From assembly GCF_017308075.1 (NCBI RefSeq), contig NZ_JAFKFX010000059.1:1-32086 (forward strand): 32,086 nt of DNA, read 5' to 3'. The notes beneath the pieces are model-generated. The model saw only the letters and a list, made by a program, of their open reading frames with translations, made no database searches and had not been told where the DNA came from. Made by a program: the position numbers and the translations under genes. This DNA comes from Allobosea sp. (lineage in GTDB: Bacteria; Pseudomonadota; Alphaproteobacteria; Rhizobiales; Beijerinckiaceae). Shown piece after piece: positions 6,376 through 13,070 of this stretch (position 1 is the stretch's first letter; each line of letters starts with the position of its first letter).

Positions 6376-8231
6376 GTCCCACCTCGCTGCTGCAGCTTGC
6401 CGAGATAACCAGGCATCTCGGCCTTCAGCGCCGCATTGTTCTCGGACAGGATCGCGCGGAACTGCGCCTCGGACATCTGCGAACCGCGGGCGTCGATAAC
6501 CGGCGCATAGCTGAAAGAGGGGCCGCCACTGCCGCGCGCGATGCTCGCCGGGACGGACGGCAGGCGCCCGACCAGCCCGCCGTCCGCGAAGGCGGGCAGC
6601 TTGCCGGAGTTGATCGCCTCGAGCAGCGCGCGGTTCTGCTTGGTGGCGCGGGCATTGATCACATACTCACCATTCGACAGTCGTGCCGGAATGGAATCGC
6701 TCCGGCCGGTGCCTGGACCGGAGACGTAGCCGCCGCCAGCAAGCTTGATGCCACCGAGAAGCCCGCCTGCACCGCCGCCGACACCCTTCATGCCGAACAG
6801 CCCAGCCAGAGGCCCTTCGCCGATGAGCAGAGCCTGCAGAGCAGCCTTCGCCAACGATGCAGCGAGGCGCTTGACCACGTCCTCGGCCTTCTCGCCATTG
6901 ATGATCAGGTCTTCCAGCGCGTCGACCGCCGCATTGCCGAAGTATTTCTGAGCATCGTTCAGGCCCTGTTGCGCCTGCTGAAGCCGCTCCTTCGACGCGC
7001 GAACCTCTTCGTTCTTGCCTACCTCCTCGGTGAGCTTGGCGATGTATTCCGCCTTCGCCGCCGTGCCGAGCTTTTCTAAATCGACTTGGGCTCGGGCAAT
7101 CTCAACCGCCGCCTTGCGCTCGGCGTTGCTCTTGCCGACCGTCGCGATCTCCGCTTCCATCACCGCGCGCTGGCGAACCAGGCTCTCGATATACCGATCG
7201 AGCCGGTCCTGCGCCTGCTCGTCCTCGGACTTGGCTCCGGAGCCCCCTCCGCCTCCTCCGCCGCCCGATTTCTTGCCGGTCGGGATTACCGTGGTATTCG
7301 AGCCAATATAACCACGCCCAGGCCGCGAAGGAGGGATAGGCGCGGTGGTCGGCGTGCCGCCTTGGGGCGTCGGTTGGGGCTTCCCCTGGATCTCGTTGCC
7401 CATTAGTTCGCCAAACGCCGCGCCTGCCTTGCCGGCATTTATCATGCGCTGACGAAACTCAATTGCTTGATCGATCAGGCGTTTAAGGTCGAGGGCTACC
7501 TCAACCAACACCGCTTTTGACGAGGCGGCGAAGCCGTTCCAAGCCGTGTTCCAAGCGGTATCAAAATCCTTGGCACGACGAATGACCTCGTCGTCTACCA
7601 CGCCGCCTGCCTCGCGGGCTTTCTGCGCGAGGGAGTTCATCGCCTCGGCGCCGCCTTCCAACAACGGAACGAAATCGTCAGGCAGCTTGAATTTTTCGGC
7701 GATCTGGACCCGATCCTGCTCCGTGGCGGCACGGCTGATCAGGTCAGCCGCCATCGCGAGCGCCTCATTGACCGAAACAACCTCGCCGCGACGATTGCGA
7801 AGCGAAAGATTGTTGGCTTCGAGGAGTTTTCCGAGCTCGGTCTCTTCGCTCCGCGCCGCGTTCAACTCTTTGGCAAGCGCGCCGATTCCTTTGTCGAAAG
7901 CTTTCCCTTCGATGCCCTCATTCTGCGCGGCCAAGCGGAGTTCCTGGAACCGCTGCAAGTCCAAACCTGCACGGCGCGCCGTGTCCGCGAAACTGGCGAT
8001 CTCAGCGTTTGCTGCTGCAAAGCCCTTGATGATCTTGTCGAGGCTGAAGGCTGCCACAGCGCCCTTCAAAACCCCGAGCCCAAAATCACCACCAAACGAC
8101 GGGTTGGTCCGCCGGAACTTCGCCTCGATTTCGTCAGCCTGCTGCTCGGCAAGCTTCGAAGCCGCCTTCATCTGGCGCTCAAGGTCTTTTATTGACGCGC
8201 CAACGCTGATGACCAAATCGCTGCCAGCCAT
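6372..8231 (-). CDS. Tail tape measure protein
   Basis: This 619-aa protein has the hallmarks of a short tape measure. The start is MAGSDLVISVGASIKDLERQM; a long alpha-helical Ala/Glu/Lys-rich N-terminal half follows. A Gly/Ser linker (about residues 320-335) comes next, then further coiled coil (YIESLVRQRAVMEAE). The Gly-rich hydrophobic stretch (GGGAGGLLGGIKLAGGG, about residues 490-510) precedes the typical GRSDSIPARLSNGEYVINARA segment. Tape measures set tail length and are ejected with DNA; at the usual 0.15 nm per residue this length implies a tail near 90 nm (inference). GAGG lies upstream of ATG 8231. The tail chaperones are upstream, now separated from it by two plus-strand genes. 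Confidence 0.93.
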   Translation of the reverse strand: MAGSDLVISVGASIKDLERQMKAASKLAEQQADEIEAKFRRTNPSFGGDFGLGVLKGAVAAFSLDKIIKGFAAANAEIASFADTARRAGLDLQRFQELRLAAQNEGIEGKAFDKGIGALAKELNAARSEETELGKLLEANNLSLRNRRGEVVSVNEALAMAADLISRAATEQDRVQIAEKFKLPDDFVPLLEGGAEAMNSLAQKAREAGGVVDDEVIRRAKDFDTAWNTAWNGFAASSKAVLVEVALDLKRLIDQAIEFRQRMINAGKAGAAFGELMGNEIQGKPQPTPQGGTPTTAPIPPSRPGRGYIGSNTTVIPTGKKSGGGGGGGGSGAKSEDEQAQDRLDRYIESLVRQRAVMEAEIATVGKSNAERKAAVEIARAQVDLEKLGTAAKAEYIAKLTEEVGKNEEVRASKERLQQAQQGLNDAQKYFGNAAVDALEDLIINGEKAEDVVKRLAASLAKAALQALLIGEGPLAGLFGMKGVGGGAGGLLGGIKLAGGGYVSGPGTGRSDSIPARLSNGEYVINARATKQNRALLEAINSGKLPAFADGGLVGRLPSVPASIARGSGGPSFSYAPVIDARGSQMSEAQFRAILSENNAALKAEMPGYLGKLQQRGGT

Positions 8232-8281
8232 TGGATTCCTCGATTGGAATGTTAACAGTGCCCATTCCGCGGGAGGCGCGC

Positions 8282-8716
8282 ATGGGTCTGTTGAAAACGG
8301 TCGTGGTCGGGACCGGACTTCTTTTTGTCGGGCTTTTGGTCCTAGGGGCGGCCGTCGAACCAGGACAAAAAGCGTCGGCTCAGAATGCCGCCCCGACCGT
8401 CATCCCCGAATCGTGGCGATTGGCAGATCACCTAAGTGTCGAGATCCAAGGGCGATCCTCTCGAATGTCGAGCGTCGCCGTCCTAACCGTTAAGATCAAA
8501 AACTCAGCCGATGTCTGGCTTAAAGACGCTACTATCCTCTGCGAGTTCTACGGACAGAGCGGAACCAAGGTCGGAGAAGCCAAGCGAACCGCTTATCGCG
8601 AGTTCCAACCCAAAAAGACTGTCACGGTTCGTGACCTGAACTTTGGTTTTGTTGACCAGGAAGCTCAGCGGGTCGGTTGCCGTGTGACCTCCGCAGAGCT
8701 CGGCTCGCCCGTTTAG
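8282..8716 (+). CDS. Exported or membrane-anchored hypothetical protein, candidate moron 3
   Basis: This 144-aa plus-strand gene has GGAGG 6 nt before ATG 8282 and is divergent from the tape measure. The N-terminus (MGLLKTVVVG then a 17-residue hydrophobic core ending near ASAQ) is a signal peptide or single membrane anchor with a plausible Ala-X-Ala cleavage site around residue 38. The mature part is a compact beta-rich domain (VAVLTVKIKNSADVWLKD, TVTVRDLNFGFVDQ) with two Cys (IL-C-EFYG and VG-C-RV), resembling FxLYD-like periplasmic domains in style. An exported product encoded against the late genes fits lysogenic conversion of the cell surface, which is inference. Confidence 0.75.
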   Translation: MGLLKTVVVGTGLLFVGLLVLGAAVEPGQKASAQNAAPTVIPESWRLADHLSVEIQGRSSRMSSVAVLTVKIKNSADVWLKDATILCEFYGQSGTKVGEAKRTAYREFQPKKTVTVRDLNFGFVDQEAQRVGCRVTSAELGSPV

Positions 8717-8739
8717 AGGTTCGGCGAGAACAAGCTAGC

Positions 8740-8754
8740 GGAGACTCGACTCCT
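8740..8754. repeat. 15-bp motif, copy 3 (moron-junction motif)
   Basis: The plus strand reads GGAGACTCGACTCCT between candidate morons 3 and 4. Here it is not next to any minus-strand start codon, unlike copies 1 and 2. It may be a leftover tape-measure leader or an element tied to the insertions. Confidence 0.55.
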
Positions 8755-8797
8755 TTCCGTCAGAATGCTTCGCTTCATGAAAACAGCGGGGGCGGAG

Positions 8798-9403
8798 ATG
8801 GATAGCGAAATCCTAAACCAATATGGCCGCGAACGGATCAGCGATCGCCAGATCGACGAGCTGATCGGACTGGCCAAGGGAATATCTGCTGATGGGGCAA
8901 TCCACCAAAGCGAGGTCGAGTTTCTCCAGACATGGCTTGCAGCCAACTTAGCCGTAAGCGGCCAGCCGTTGATCCGTACTCTTTACGATAGGGTCAGCGA
9001 CATTCTTTCCGACGGCATAGTCGACGATGATGAGAGAACTGAACTGCTTGCGACGCTGCAATCCTTCGTCGCTCCAAAGAGCGAACTCGGCGAGGCATTG
9101 AAGGCGACCACTCTTCCTCTATGCAACCCATATCCGACGATTGCGACAACCGGCGCTTCATTTTGCTTCACCGGGACTTTCGCCTATGGCAATCGGCGGG
9201 CATGCGAGGCTGCGGTCGTGGCGAAAGGCGGGCTTGCCGGCAGCCTAACCCGTGAAACCCGTTACCTCGTTATCGGAACTTATGTCACGGACTCCTGGAA
9301 GCACTCATCGTTCGGTAACAAGATACTCAAGGCCGTCGAGATGAGAGAGAAACGAGTTCCTATCTCGATCGTTTGCGAAGACCATTGGGTAAAAAGCGTC
9401 TGA
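8798..9403 (+). CDS. BRCT-domain protein with helical N-terminal domain, candidate moron 4
   Basis: This 201-aa protein has two parts. Residues about 10-100 are an acidic all-helical domain (ISDRQIDELIGLAKGISADG...DGIVDDDERTELLATL) reminiscent of TerB-like folds. Residues about 120-200 form a BRCT domain like that of NAD-dependent DNA ligase (SFCFTGTFAYGNRRACEAAV, GGLAGSLTRETRYLVIG, EKRVPISIVCEDHW). BRCT domains bind DNA ends or phosphopeptides. ATG 8798 is preferred because GGGGG/GGAG precedes it; the upstream in-frame ATG 8765 has none. It converges on the chaperone gene, and the two stop codons sit in the palindrome TGACGCGTCA (9401-9410). Role in the phage is unknown; DNA metabolism or defence is possible. 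Confidence 0.8.
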   Translation: MDSEILNQYGRERISDRQIDELIGLAKGISADGAIHQSEVEFLQTWLAANLAVSGQPLIRTLYDRVSDILSDGIVDDDERTELLATLQSFVAPKSELGEALKATTLPLCNPYPTIATTGASFCFTGTFAYGNRRACEAAVVAKGGLAGSLTRETRYLVIGTYVTDSWKHSSFGNKILKAVEMREKRVPISIVCEDHWVKSV

Positions 9404-9407
9404 CGCG

Positions 9408-9659
9408 TCAGTGCAGATACATCGGCGCCGCGTCGTAAAGCGCCCGCACGCCGGCCTCGTCGTCATCGTTTGTGATCTTGGCGGCGTCCGGCGAGTTGGC
9501 GCGAGCCCAGCCATCGGCGCAGGCCATGAACTGCCAGAGCGACATCTCGCCGACCTGCTGCGGCGAAAAGCCCATCACGACGCCGAGGCCGTAGAAGTCT
9601 CGGAAATCGAGCTTTCCGTTCGGGCGGGCGGGTCGCTCTCCTCCCCGTCCGCCGGAGAT
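9408..9659 (-). CDS. Tail assembly chaperone T part, made by -1 frameshift (GT fusion)
   Basis: In the -1 frame relative to the upstream chaperone gene (9575-9982) an open frame continues from the slippery site to TGA 9408. It encodes 83 residues with a conserved-looking core (KLDFRDFYGLGVVMGFSP, EMSLWQFMACADGWARAN). This corresponds to lambda T, which is only made as a G-T fusion; here the fusion would be 108 + 83 = 191 aa. An ATG at 9575 overlapping the G stop (TGATG) could also start a 55-aa T-only product, but that would omit the FRDFYGLGVV core. GT fusions help load the tape measure during tail assembly. The next late gene is the tape measure, 1.2 kb downstream after two inserted genes. 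Confidence 0.8.
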   Translation of the reverse strand: MSGGRGGERPARPNGKLDFRDFYGLGVVMGFSPQQVGEMSLWQFMACADGWARANSPDAAKITNDDDEAGVRALYDAAPMYLH

Positions 9660-9982
9660 TTTCCCACCGGTTCATCCGGCTTGCCGAACAGCGCGGCATT
9701 GATGATCGCCAGCGCCGGCAGGACGTTTTCCCCCCAGGGCCGATCGTGGACATAGGTCTTGACCAGACGAAGCGCTGCGATCGGCTCCATCCCGCCACCG
9801 ATCAGGCCAAGGCGCAGCGTGGCGTGGATGTCCTCGATCTTCCAGACGCCGTGCCGCAGCCGCTCGGCGACGACCATGGGACCGGCATCGCAAAGGCGCT
9901 GCAGCTCCTCGAGCTGCGCGATCGGCAGGGCGAAGGTGTAATGCCCGTCCGCCCAGTCGAAATCGATCGCGCACAGGCTCAT
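9575..9982 (-). CDS. Tail assembly chaperone G (GTA gp10-like family)
   Basis: This 135-aa protein resembles the gene-transfer-agent-type protein found directly after the tail tube gene. It has an N-terminal beta segment (IDFDWADGHYTFALPIAQLEELQ), a helical middle (ERLRHGVWKIEDIHATLRLGLIGGG), and a second helical region (KTYVHDRPWGENVLPALAIINAALFG). The last 30 residues are Ser/Pro/Glu-rich and disordered-looking, which is expected because most of this tail is replaced when ribosomes shift at 9659. ATG 9982 overlaps the tail tube stop (ATGA). As in lambda, G and GT are probably made in a fixed ratio and are absent from the finished tail. Confidence 0.85.
   Translation of the reverse strand: MSLCAIDFDWADGHYTFALPIAQLEELQRLCDAGPMVVAERLRHGVWKIEDIHATLRLGLIGGGMEPIAALRLVKTYVHDRPWGENVLPALAIINAALFGKPDEPVGKSPADGEESDPPARTESSISETSTASAS
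9659..9665 (-). other. Programmed -1 ribosomal frameshift site GGGAAAA
   Basis: On the minus strand the chaperone frame reads GTG GGA AAA TCT, giving the canonical X XXY YYZ heptamer G GGA AAA exactly in phase (lambda uses G GGA AAG). The -1 frame is open from here to 9408, and the 0 frame ends 82 nt later at 9575-9577. GC-rich sequence follows that could fold to stimulate slippage. Confidence 0.82.
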
Positions 9983-10440
9983 GGCAGGGCCGCCACGCTG
10001 GCGCGGGTCAGGGCGCCGTCGCCGGTCGCGGTCACCGCCACCTGCAGCTTGCCACCGAACTCGCCGGTGATGGCATAGGTGATATGGGCTGCGCCGGAGA
10101 ACTCCAGATCCGGCGTGCCGGAGCCCGTGCCTCCGCCGACGATGCGGATGCGGATGTTGCGGGAGACGTTGCCGTTGACGGCCGCCCAGAGCAGCGCCTC
10201 GGCCGCCTTCGCCATCTCGCCGGAGAACTCCGCCGACCAGCCCATGGCTGTTACGTCCGTATCGCGCCAGACAGCCAGATCGGGATCGTCACAGTCGGCG
10301 ATGACGGTGTCGTTGGTATCCTTTTCAATCGTCAGGCCGATGTTCTTGAAGCCGCAGAGCTTGGAAAAGATCTCGGAACCCGCGCCGTCGCCCAGATAGA
10401 CGAGGCCCATGCCAAAGGCGAATACAACCGGCTTAGCCAT
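9979..10440 (-). CDS. Major tail tube protein
   Basis: This 153-aa protein (start MAKPVVFAFGMGLVYLGDG) has the size, position and beta-rich composition of siphophage tail tube subunits: a central AVWRDTDVTAMGWSAEFSGEM segment, a Gly-rich loop (VGGGTGSGTPD), and an immunoglobulin-like C-terminal half (AHITYAITGEFGGKLQVAV). GGAGG lies 6 nt upstream of ATG 10440, the strongest ribosome-binding site in the tail region, in line with high expression. It sits between the tail completion gene and the chaperones. Confidence 0.87.
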   Translation of the reverse strand: MAKPVVFAFGMGLVYLGDGAGSEIFSKLCGFKNIGLTIEKDTNDTVIADCDDPDLAVWRDTDVTAMGWSAEFSGEMAKAAEALLWAAVNGNVSRNIRIRIVGGGTGSGTPDLEFSGAAHITYAITGEFGGKLQVAVTATGDGALTRASVAALP

Positions 10441-10479
10441 GATGGCCTCCGTTCAGGGGGATGTTGCTGGTGGTGAGGT

Positions 10480-10878
10480 TCAGGCCGCCGCGGTCAGCGC
10501 GCGGAAGGTCAGGACGGCGTGACTGGTGAGGCCATCCGGGTCTTTCAGGTATCGCGTGTCCTGGTGCGCGATTTCGAGGAACTGCCAGGCGGAGCCGAGA
10601 TTGAGTTCGGCCTCGTGCAGAGCACCGCGTACGGCGCCGGCGATCGTCTTGGCCTCGACCTGGCCAGGAGCCCGCGACCAAACGTGAAGGGTCGCATAGA
10701 TCTCGACCGCGTCGATGCACTGAGCGCCGTCGTCGACCGTCTGGAATTCGCCCAGTTCGATGTAAGGGAAGGCGACGTTCTGCGGTACCTCGTCGAAGAC
10801 GCGGTTGCCGACTGCGGAGACCTGCGCGCGCAACGTCGTGTTGATCGCGCCCTGAAGCGCCAGAGACGGATCAGCCAT
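10480..10878 (-). CDS. Tail completion / head-tail joining protein (DUF3168)
   Basis: This 132-aa protein starts MADPSLALQGAINTTLRAQ and contains VFDEVPQNVAFPYIELG, a pattern typical of DUF3168 proteins, followed by ATLHVWSRAPGQVEAKTIAGAVR and TFRALT near the C-terminus. Members are tail terminators (gpU-like) that cap the tail tube and join it to the head. The ATG overlaps the gp10-type gene by 8 nt, so translation is coupled. Confidence 0.88.
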   Translation of the reverse strand: MADPSLALQGAINTTLRAQVSAVGNRVFDEVPQNVAFPYIELGEFQTVDDGAQCIDAVEIYATLHVWSRAPGQVEAKTIAGAVRGALHEAELNLGSAWQFLEIAHQDTRYLKDPDGLTSHAVLTFRALTAAA

Positions 10879-11251
10879 TTTCGTGCTTCCGAACCGCCTT
10901 CTTGATCTCGTGTTCCAGGCCGGCCTTGATCTGCTTCTTGTTCCGACGCCACGTCGGATAGAACCACGGCTTGGCGGTTTCTTTCTGCGTGCCCCATTCA
11001 GAGGCTGTCGCGGTATCGAAGCCGCCTTCTGTCGTGGCCGAGCCGCCGGCCTTTACATAGAAGCGGTCGCCGCGCTTGCCGCGCTCGACCCGGATCGTGC
11101 CCTTCGTCTTGCCCGTTTTCACGGGGACGACCTGCTTCATCGCCTCGCTAAGCGCGAGAGCGCCGAGCAGAGCCTCGGTTGCCGCGGCCGCGCGCACGTC
11201 CATCGGAATCTTGTCGAGCCGCCGCTGAAGCGACTTCGCTCCCTTCACCAT
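10871..11251 (-). CDS. HK97 gp10-family head-tail protein
   Basis: This 126-aa basic protein has the family signatures VPVKTGKTKGTIRV (about residues 42-55) and KPWFYPTWRRNK near the C-terminus, which place it in the HK97 gp10 family (head-tail joining / tail completion). ATG 11251 is chosen because AGGAG lies 9 nt upstream; an in-frame ATG at 11287 adds 12 residues but has no such site. The 5' end overlaps the preceding small gene by 104 nt. Confidence 0.88.
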   Translation of the reverse strand: MVKGAKSLQRRLDKIPMDVRAAAATEALLGALALSEAMKQVVPVKTGKTKGTIRVERGKRGDRFYVKAGGSATTEGGFDTATASEWGTQKETAKPWFYPTWRRNKKQIKAGLEHEIKKAVRKHENG

Positions 11252-11384
11252 CGGCGAGAACTCCTGCGGCGCGGGCGCGCTCGGCATGGGCGGTTGGGAT
11301 GAGGCCGGAATGCCCGGCCTTGTAGGCGACGAAACCGCCGGGGAACGGGCAGTCGAAGTCGCGGAGGAATGTGACGCGAGGCAT
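11148..11384 (-). CDS. Small phage protein with VxFxRDFD motif
   Basis: This 78-aa frame opens MPRVTFLRDFDCPFPGG and continues FVAYKAGHSGLIPTAHAERARAAGVL, the layout of a small phage protein family I have seen between head-closure and gp10 genes. ATG 11384 shares a base with the stop of the 39-aa gene (TGATG), which supports translation. The last 35 residues (Ser/Arg-rich) lie over the start of the gp10-type gene in another frame and look unconserved, so the protein may have been extended by loss of its original stop. The function is unknown. Confidence 0.6.
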   Translation of the reverse strand: MPRVTFLRDFDCPFPGGFVAYKAGHSGLIPTAHAERARAAGVLADGEGSEVASAAARQDSDGRARGRGNRGSARRSRA

Positions 11385-11503
11385 CAGCCGCGAACTCGCC
11401 AGATGATCGCGTAGCGCCATGCAAAGCGAGCTGACTTCGATCGCGAATAGCCGAGATCGCGAGCCAAACGATATTCGAGGAAGAGGCCATGCAGACGCTT
11501 CAT
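11384..11503 (-). CDS. Small basic protein (39 aa) in the connector operon
   Basis: A 39-codon frame starts at ATG 11503 inside an ATGA overlap with the head-closure gene and ends in a TGATG overlap with the next gene. The product is basic and aromatic (MKRLHGLFLEYRLAR...SARFAWRYAIIWRVRG), probably one or two short amphipathic helices. Double translational coupling is the main evidence that it is real. No function can be assigned. Confidence 0.6.
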   Translation of the reverse strand: MKRLHGLFLEYRLARDLGYSRSKSARFAWRYAIIWRVRG

Positions 11504-11856
11504 GTCGCTGTCCCCTCTTCCAGCATGACTTCGATCTCGCGATTGTCCGGCGTCGGGATGATCGAGCGGATCTGGCACGCCTTGCCAGAATAGGGGCCGG
11601 AGACGAACACGACGCGGGCGGCTGCAGTGACCCCAGCGGTGGCCGGCGTGCGCCGGACCGTCAGCGTTCCCTGCATCGTGCTTTCCAGCCGGCCAGCCTC
11701 AAGCTGCTCGCGGCCGAACTTCGGGCGGAAGCCGCCAGAGATCGTGACAATCTCCGTCCAGGTCGACGGAAGGGTGTTGCCATACCCGACATCGCCGCCG
11801 GCGACCCGCTGCTCGAACCGGACGCGATTCCGGGTGCGCTGCCCTGCCCCCAGCAT
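11500..11856 (-). CDS. Head closure / head-tail adaptor protein
   Basis: This 118-aa protein has the sequence pattern of the SPP1 gp16-like head-closure family: N-terminal RVRFEQRVAGGDVGYGNTLPSTWTE, then GFRPKFGREQLEAGRLES, and a C-terminal YSGKACQIRSIIPTPDNREIEVMLEEG. Members plug the connector after DNA packaging and form the tail-docking surface. It is coupled by TGATG to the upstream connector gene and by ATGA to the downstream 39-aa gene. Confidence 0.88.
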   Translation of the reverse strand: MLGAGQRTRNRVRFEQRVAGGDVGYGNTLPSTWTEIVTISGGFRPKFGREQLEAGRLESTMQGTLTVRRTPATAGVTAAARVVFVSGPYSGKACQIRSIIPTPDNREIEVMLEEGTAT

Positions 11857-12425
11857 CAGAGGTGCCAGACCTTGTACGGCGCGAGCAGACGCTCGGCCGT
11901 ATCTGACATCGGCACGCTGTTGACCGCGCCCATCGTCGCGCTCTCGGTGAACCGGTAGAAGTCGCCGGCGATGAGCTTGATCGCCTGAATGATCGGCGTC
12001 GGCACCTTGCCGTCGTCATAGCCCGCCTCGTACCGGACGCGCACGCTCTCGCCGCCCTGGCGCACTGCCGGCCAGGAGGCGCCCGGCGCGCGCGCGACAA
12101 TGCTGCCGTGGACGACATAGAGTGAAGGGTCGAGCGTCTGCTCGTTGCCGTCCTGATCGTCATACTTCACACTGACGACCGACAGCACCGGCCCGTATTG
12201 CAGGTCGATCCAGGTCGGGAAGCCGCAGCGCCGAAGCTCCAGCGTCTGCTTGCCGAGCGAACGCCCAAGCCAGCCGGCCGGGCCGTCGATATGCGCCGTC
12301 GCCGCCGCGACATAGGCCGCGATCTTGCCGTCGTCGTGCGTGTCAGCCGCGTCGATGGCAAGATGCTCCTTGGCGTCCACGATCGGCAGGATCACGGGCG
12401 GCTCGGTGATGACGACGACGCGCAT
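11856..12425 (-). CDS. Head-tail connector protein (HK97 gp6-like)
   Basis: This 189-aa protein starts VVVITEPPVILPIVDAKEHL and has the helical bundle typical of gp6-like connectors (DDGKIAAYVAAATAHIDGPAGWLGR), followed by TLELRRCGFP and the C-terminal RYEAGYDD...PTPIIQAIKLIAGDFYR. These are standard marks of the family that forms a ring under the portal. ATG 12425 is used, 3 nt after the preceding stop; an in-frame TTG at 12431 is less likely. The order portal-protease-capsid-connector-closure is as in HK97. Confidence 0.9.
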   Translation of the reverse strand: MRVVVITEPPVILPIVDAKEHLAIDAADTHDDGKIAAYVAAATAHIDGPAGWLGRSLGKQTLELRRCGFPTWIDLQYGPVLSVVSVKYDDQDGNEQTLDPSLYVVHGSIVARAPGASWPAVRQGGESVRVRYEAGYDDGKVPTPIIQAIKLIAGDFYRFTESATMGAVNSVPMSDTAERLLAPYKVWHL

Positions 12426-12427
12426 GG

Positions 12428-12784
12428 TCAAGCCGCAATGACGGCGGTGGTCGCCGCGCTCGTGGCGGCCTTGCTGCCGGCGATGCTGTTGGCAGTGACG
12501 GTGACCGTGATGACAGCGCCAATGTCAGCCACGACCGGGACATAAGTCGCCCCCGTTGCGCCAGCGATAGCGACCCCGGCACGCTTCCACTGCCGCGCAT
12601 AGGTCGGCGTCGGCCGACCGGTCCAGGTGCCAGTCGTCGAAGTTAGCGTGACACCGACCTGCGCCGTACCGGTGATCGCCGGCAGGACCGTGTTGGCTGG
12701 CTTCGCCGGTGCGCCGGAGTGCTTCTTCTTGAAGCCCTCAACGTTGGCGAAACTGCGCTTCTGGGCGGCCTTGGTGACGGGCAT
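12428..12784 (-). CDS. Ig-like domain protein, candidate capsid decoration protein
   Basis: This 118-aa protein has a short basic N-terminus (MPVTKAAQKRSFANVEGFKK) followed by one complete Ig-like repeat of the bacterial surface-protein type. Its features are NTVLPAITGTAQVGVTLTS, TGTWTGRPTPTYARQWKR, GATGATYVPVVADIGAVITV and a closing AGSKAATSAATTAV. It is the second gene after the major capsid gene, where phages place decoration proteins, and Ig-like domains on capsids are known to bind weakly to host or mucus glycans. Decoration is inferred from position and domain. The start follows the upstream TGA by one base; any upstream extension would be Arg/Ser-rich shadow sequence. Confidence 0.78.
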   Translation of the reverse strand: MPVTKAAQKRSFANVEGFKKKHSGAPAKPANTVLPAITGTAQVGVTLTSTTGTWTGRPTPTYARQWKRAGVAIAGATGATYVPVVADIGAVITVTVTANSIAGSKAATSAATTAVIAA

Positions 12785-12785
12785 G

Positions 12786-13001
12786 TCAGTCGCCCTTCTT
12801 CTTGGCGTCGCCCTTGTTCTCGGGCGCCGGCTCGGCCTTGTTCTTCGGAGCCGCCGGCTCCTTCTTCTGCGCGGGGATGAAGCCGCGATCGGCCCATTCC
12901 GCGAGACGCGCGTCGGAGATATCCGACGCGTCGAATTCCTCGCCGGCATGCACCATCCCGGTCTCTGCACTGGCGAAGCTGTCGAGTGCCTTGATCTTCA
13001 T
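12786..13001 (-). CDS. Small lysine/proline-rich protein downstream of capsid
   Basis: This 71-aa protein has a folded-looking N-terminal half (KIKALDSFASAETGMVHAGEEFD, DARLAEWADRGFI) and a Lys/Pro/Ala tail (KKEPAAPKNKAEPAPENKGD). Short proteins of this design commonly follow the major capsid gene in siphophages, but their role is not established. ATG 13001 has GGGGAGGAG about 8 nt upstream, a strong site, so high expression is likely. Confidence 0.75.
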   Translation of the reverse strand: MKIKALDSFASAETGMVHAGEEFDASDISDARLAEWADRGFIPAQKKEPAAPKNKAEPAPENKGDAKKKGD

Positions 13002-13070
13002 GGTGAGGTCTCCTCCCCTTCGGCTCATGAGATGGGCGGATTTCGCCGCCCATCGGTATCAGCCGAACGA

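Noticed and set aside
8246-8268. GGAATG...CATTCC inverted repeat between tape measure and moron 3 as an operator
   Set aside because: It is only 6 bp per arm and could easily arise by chance.
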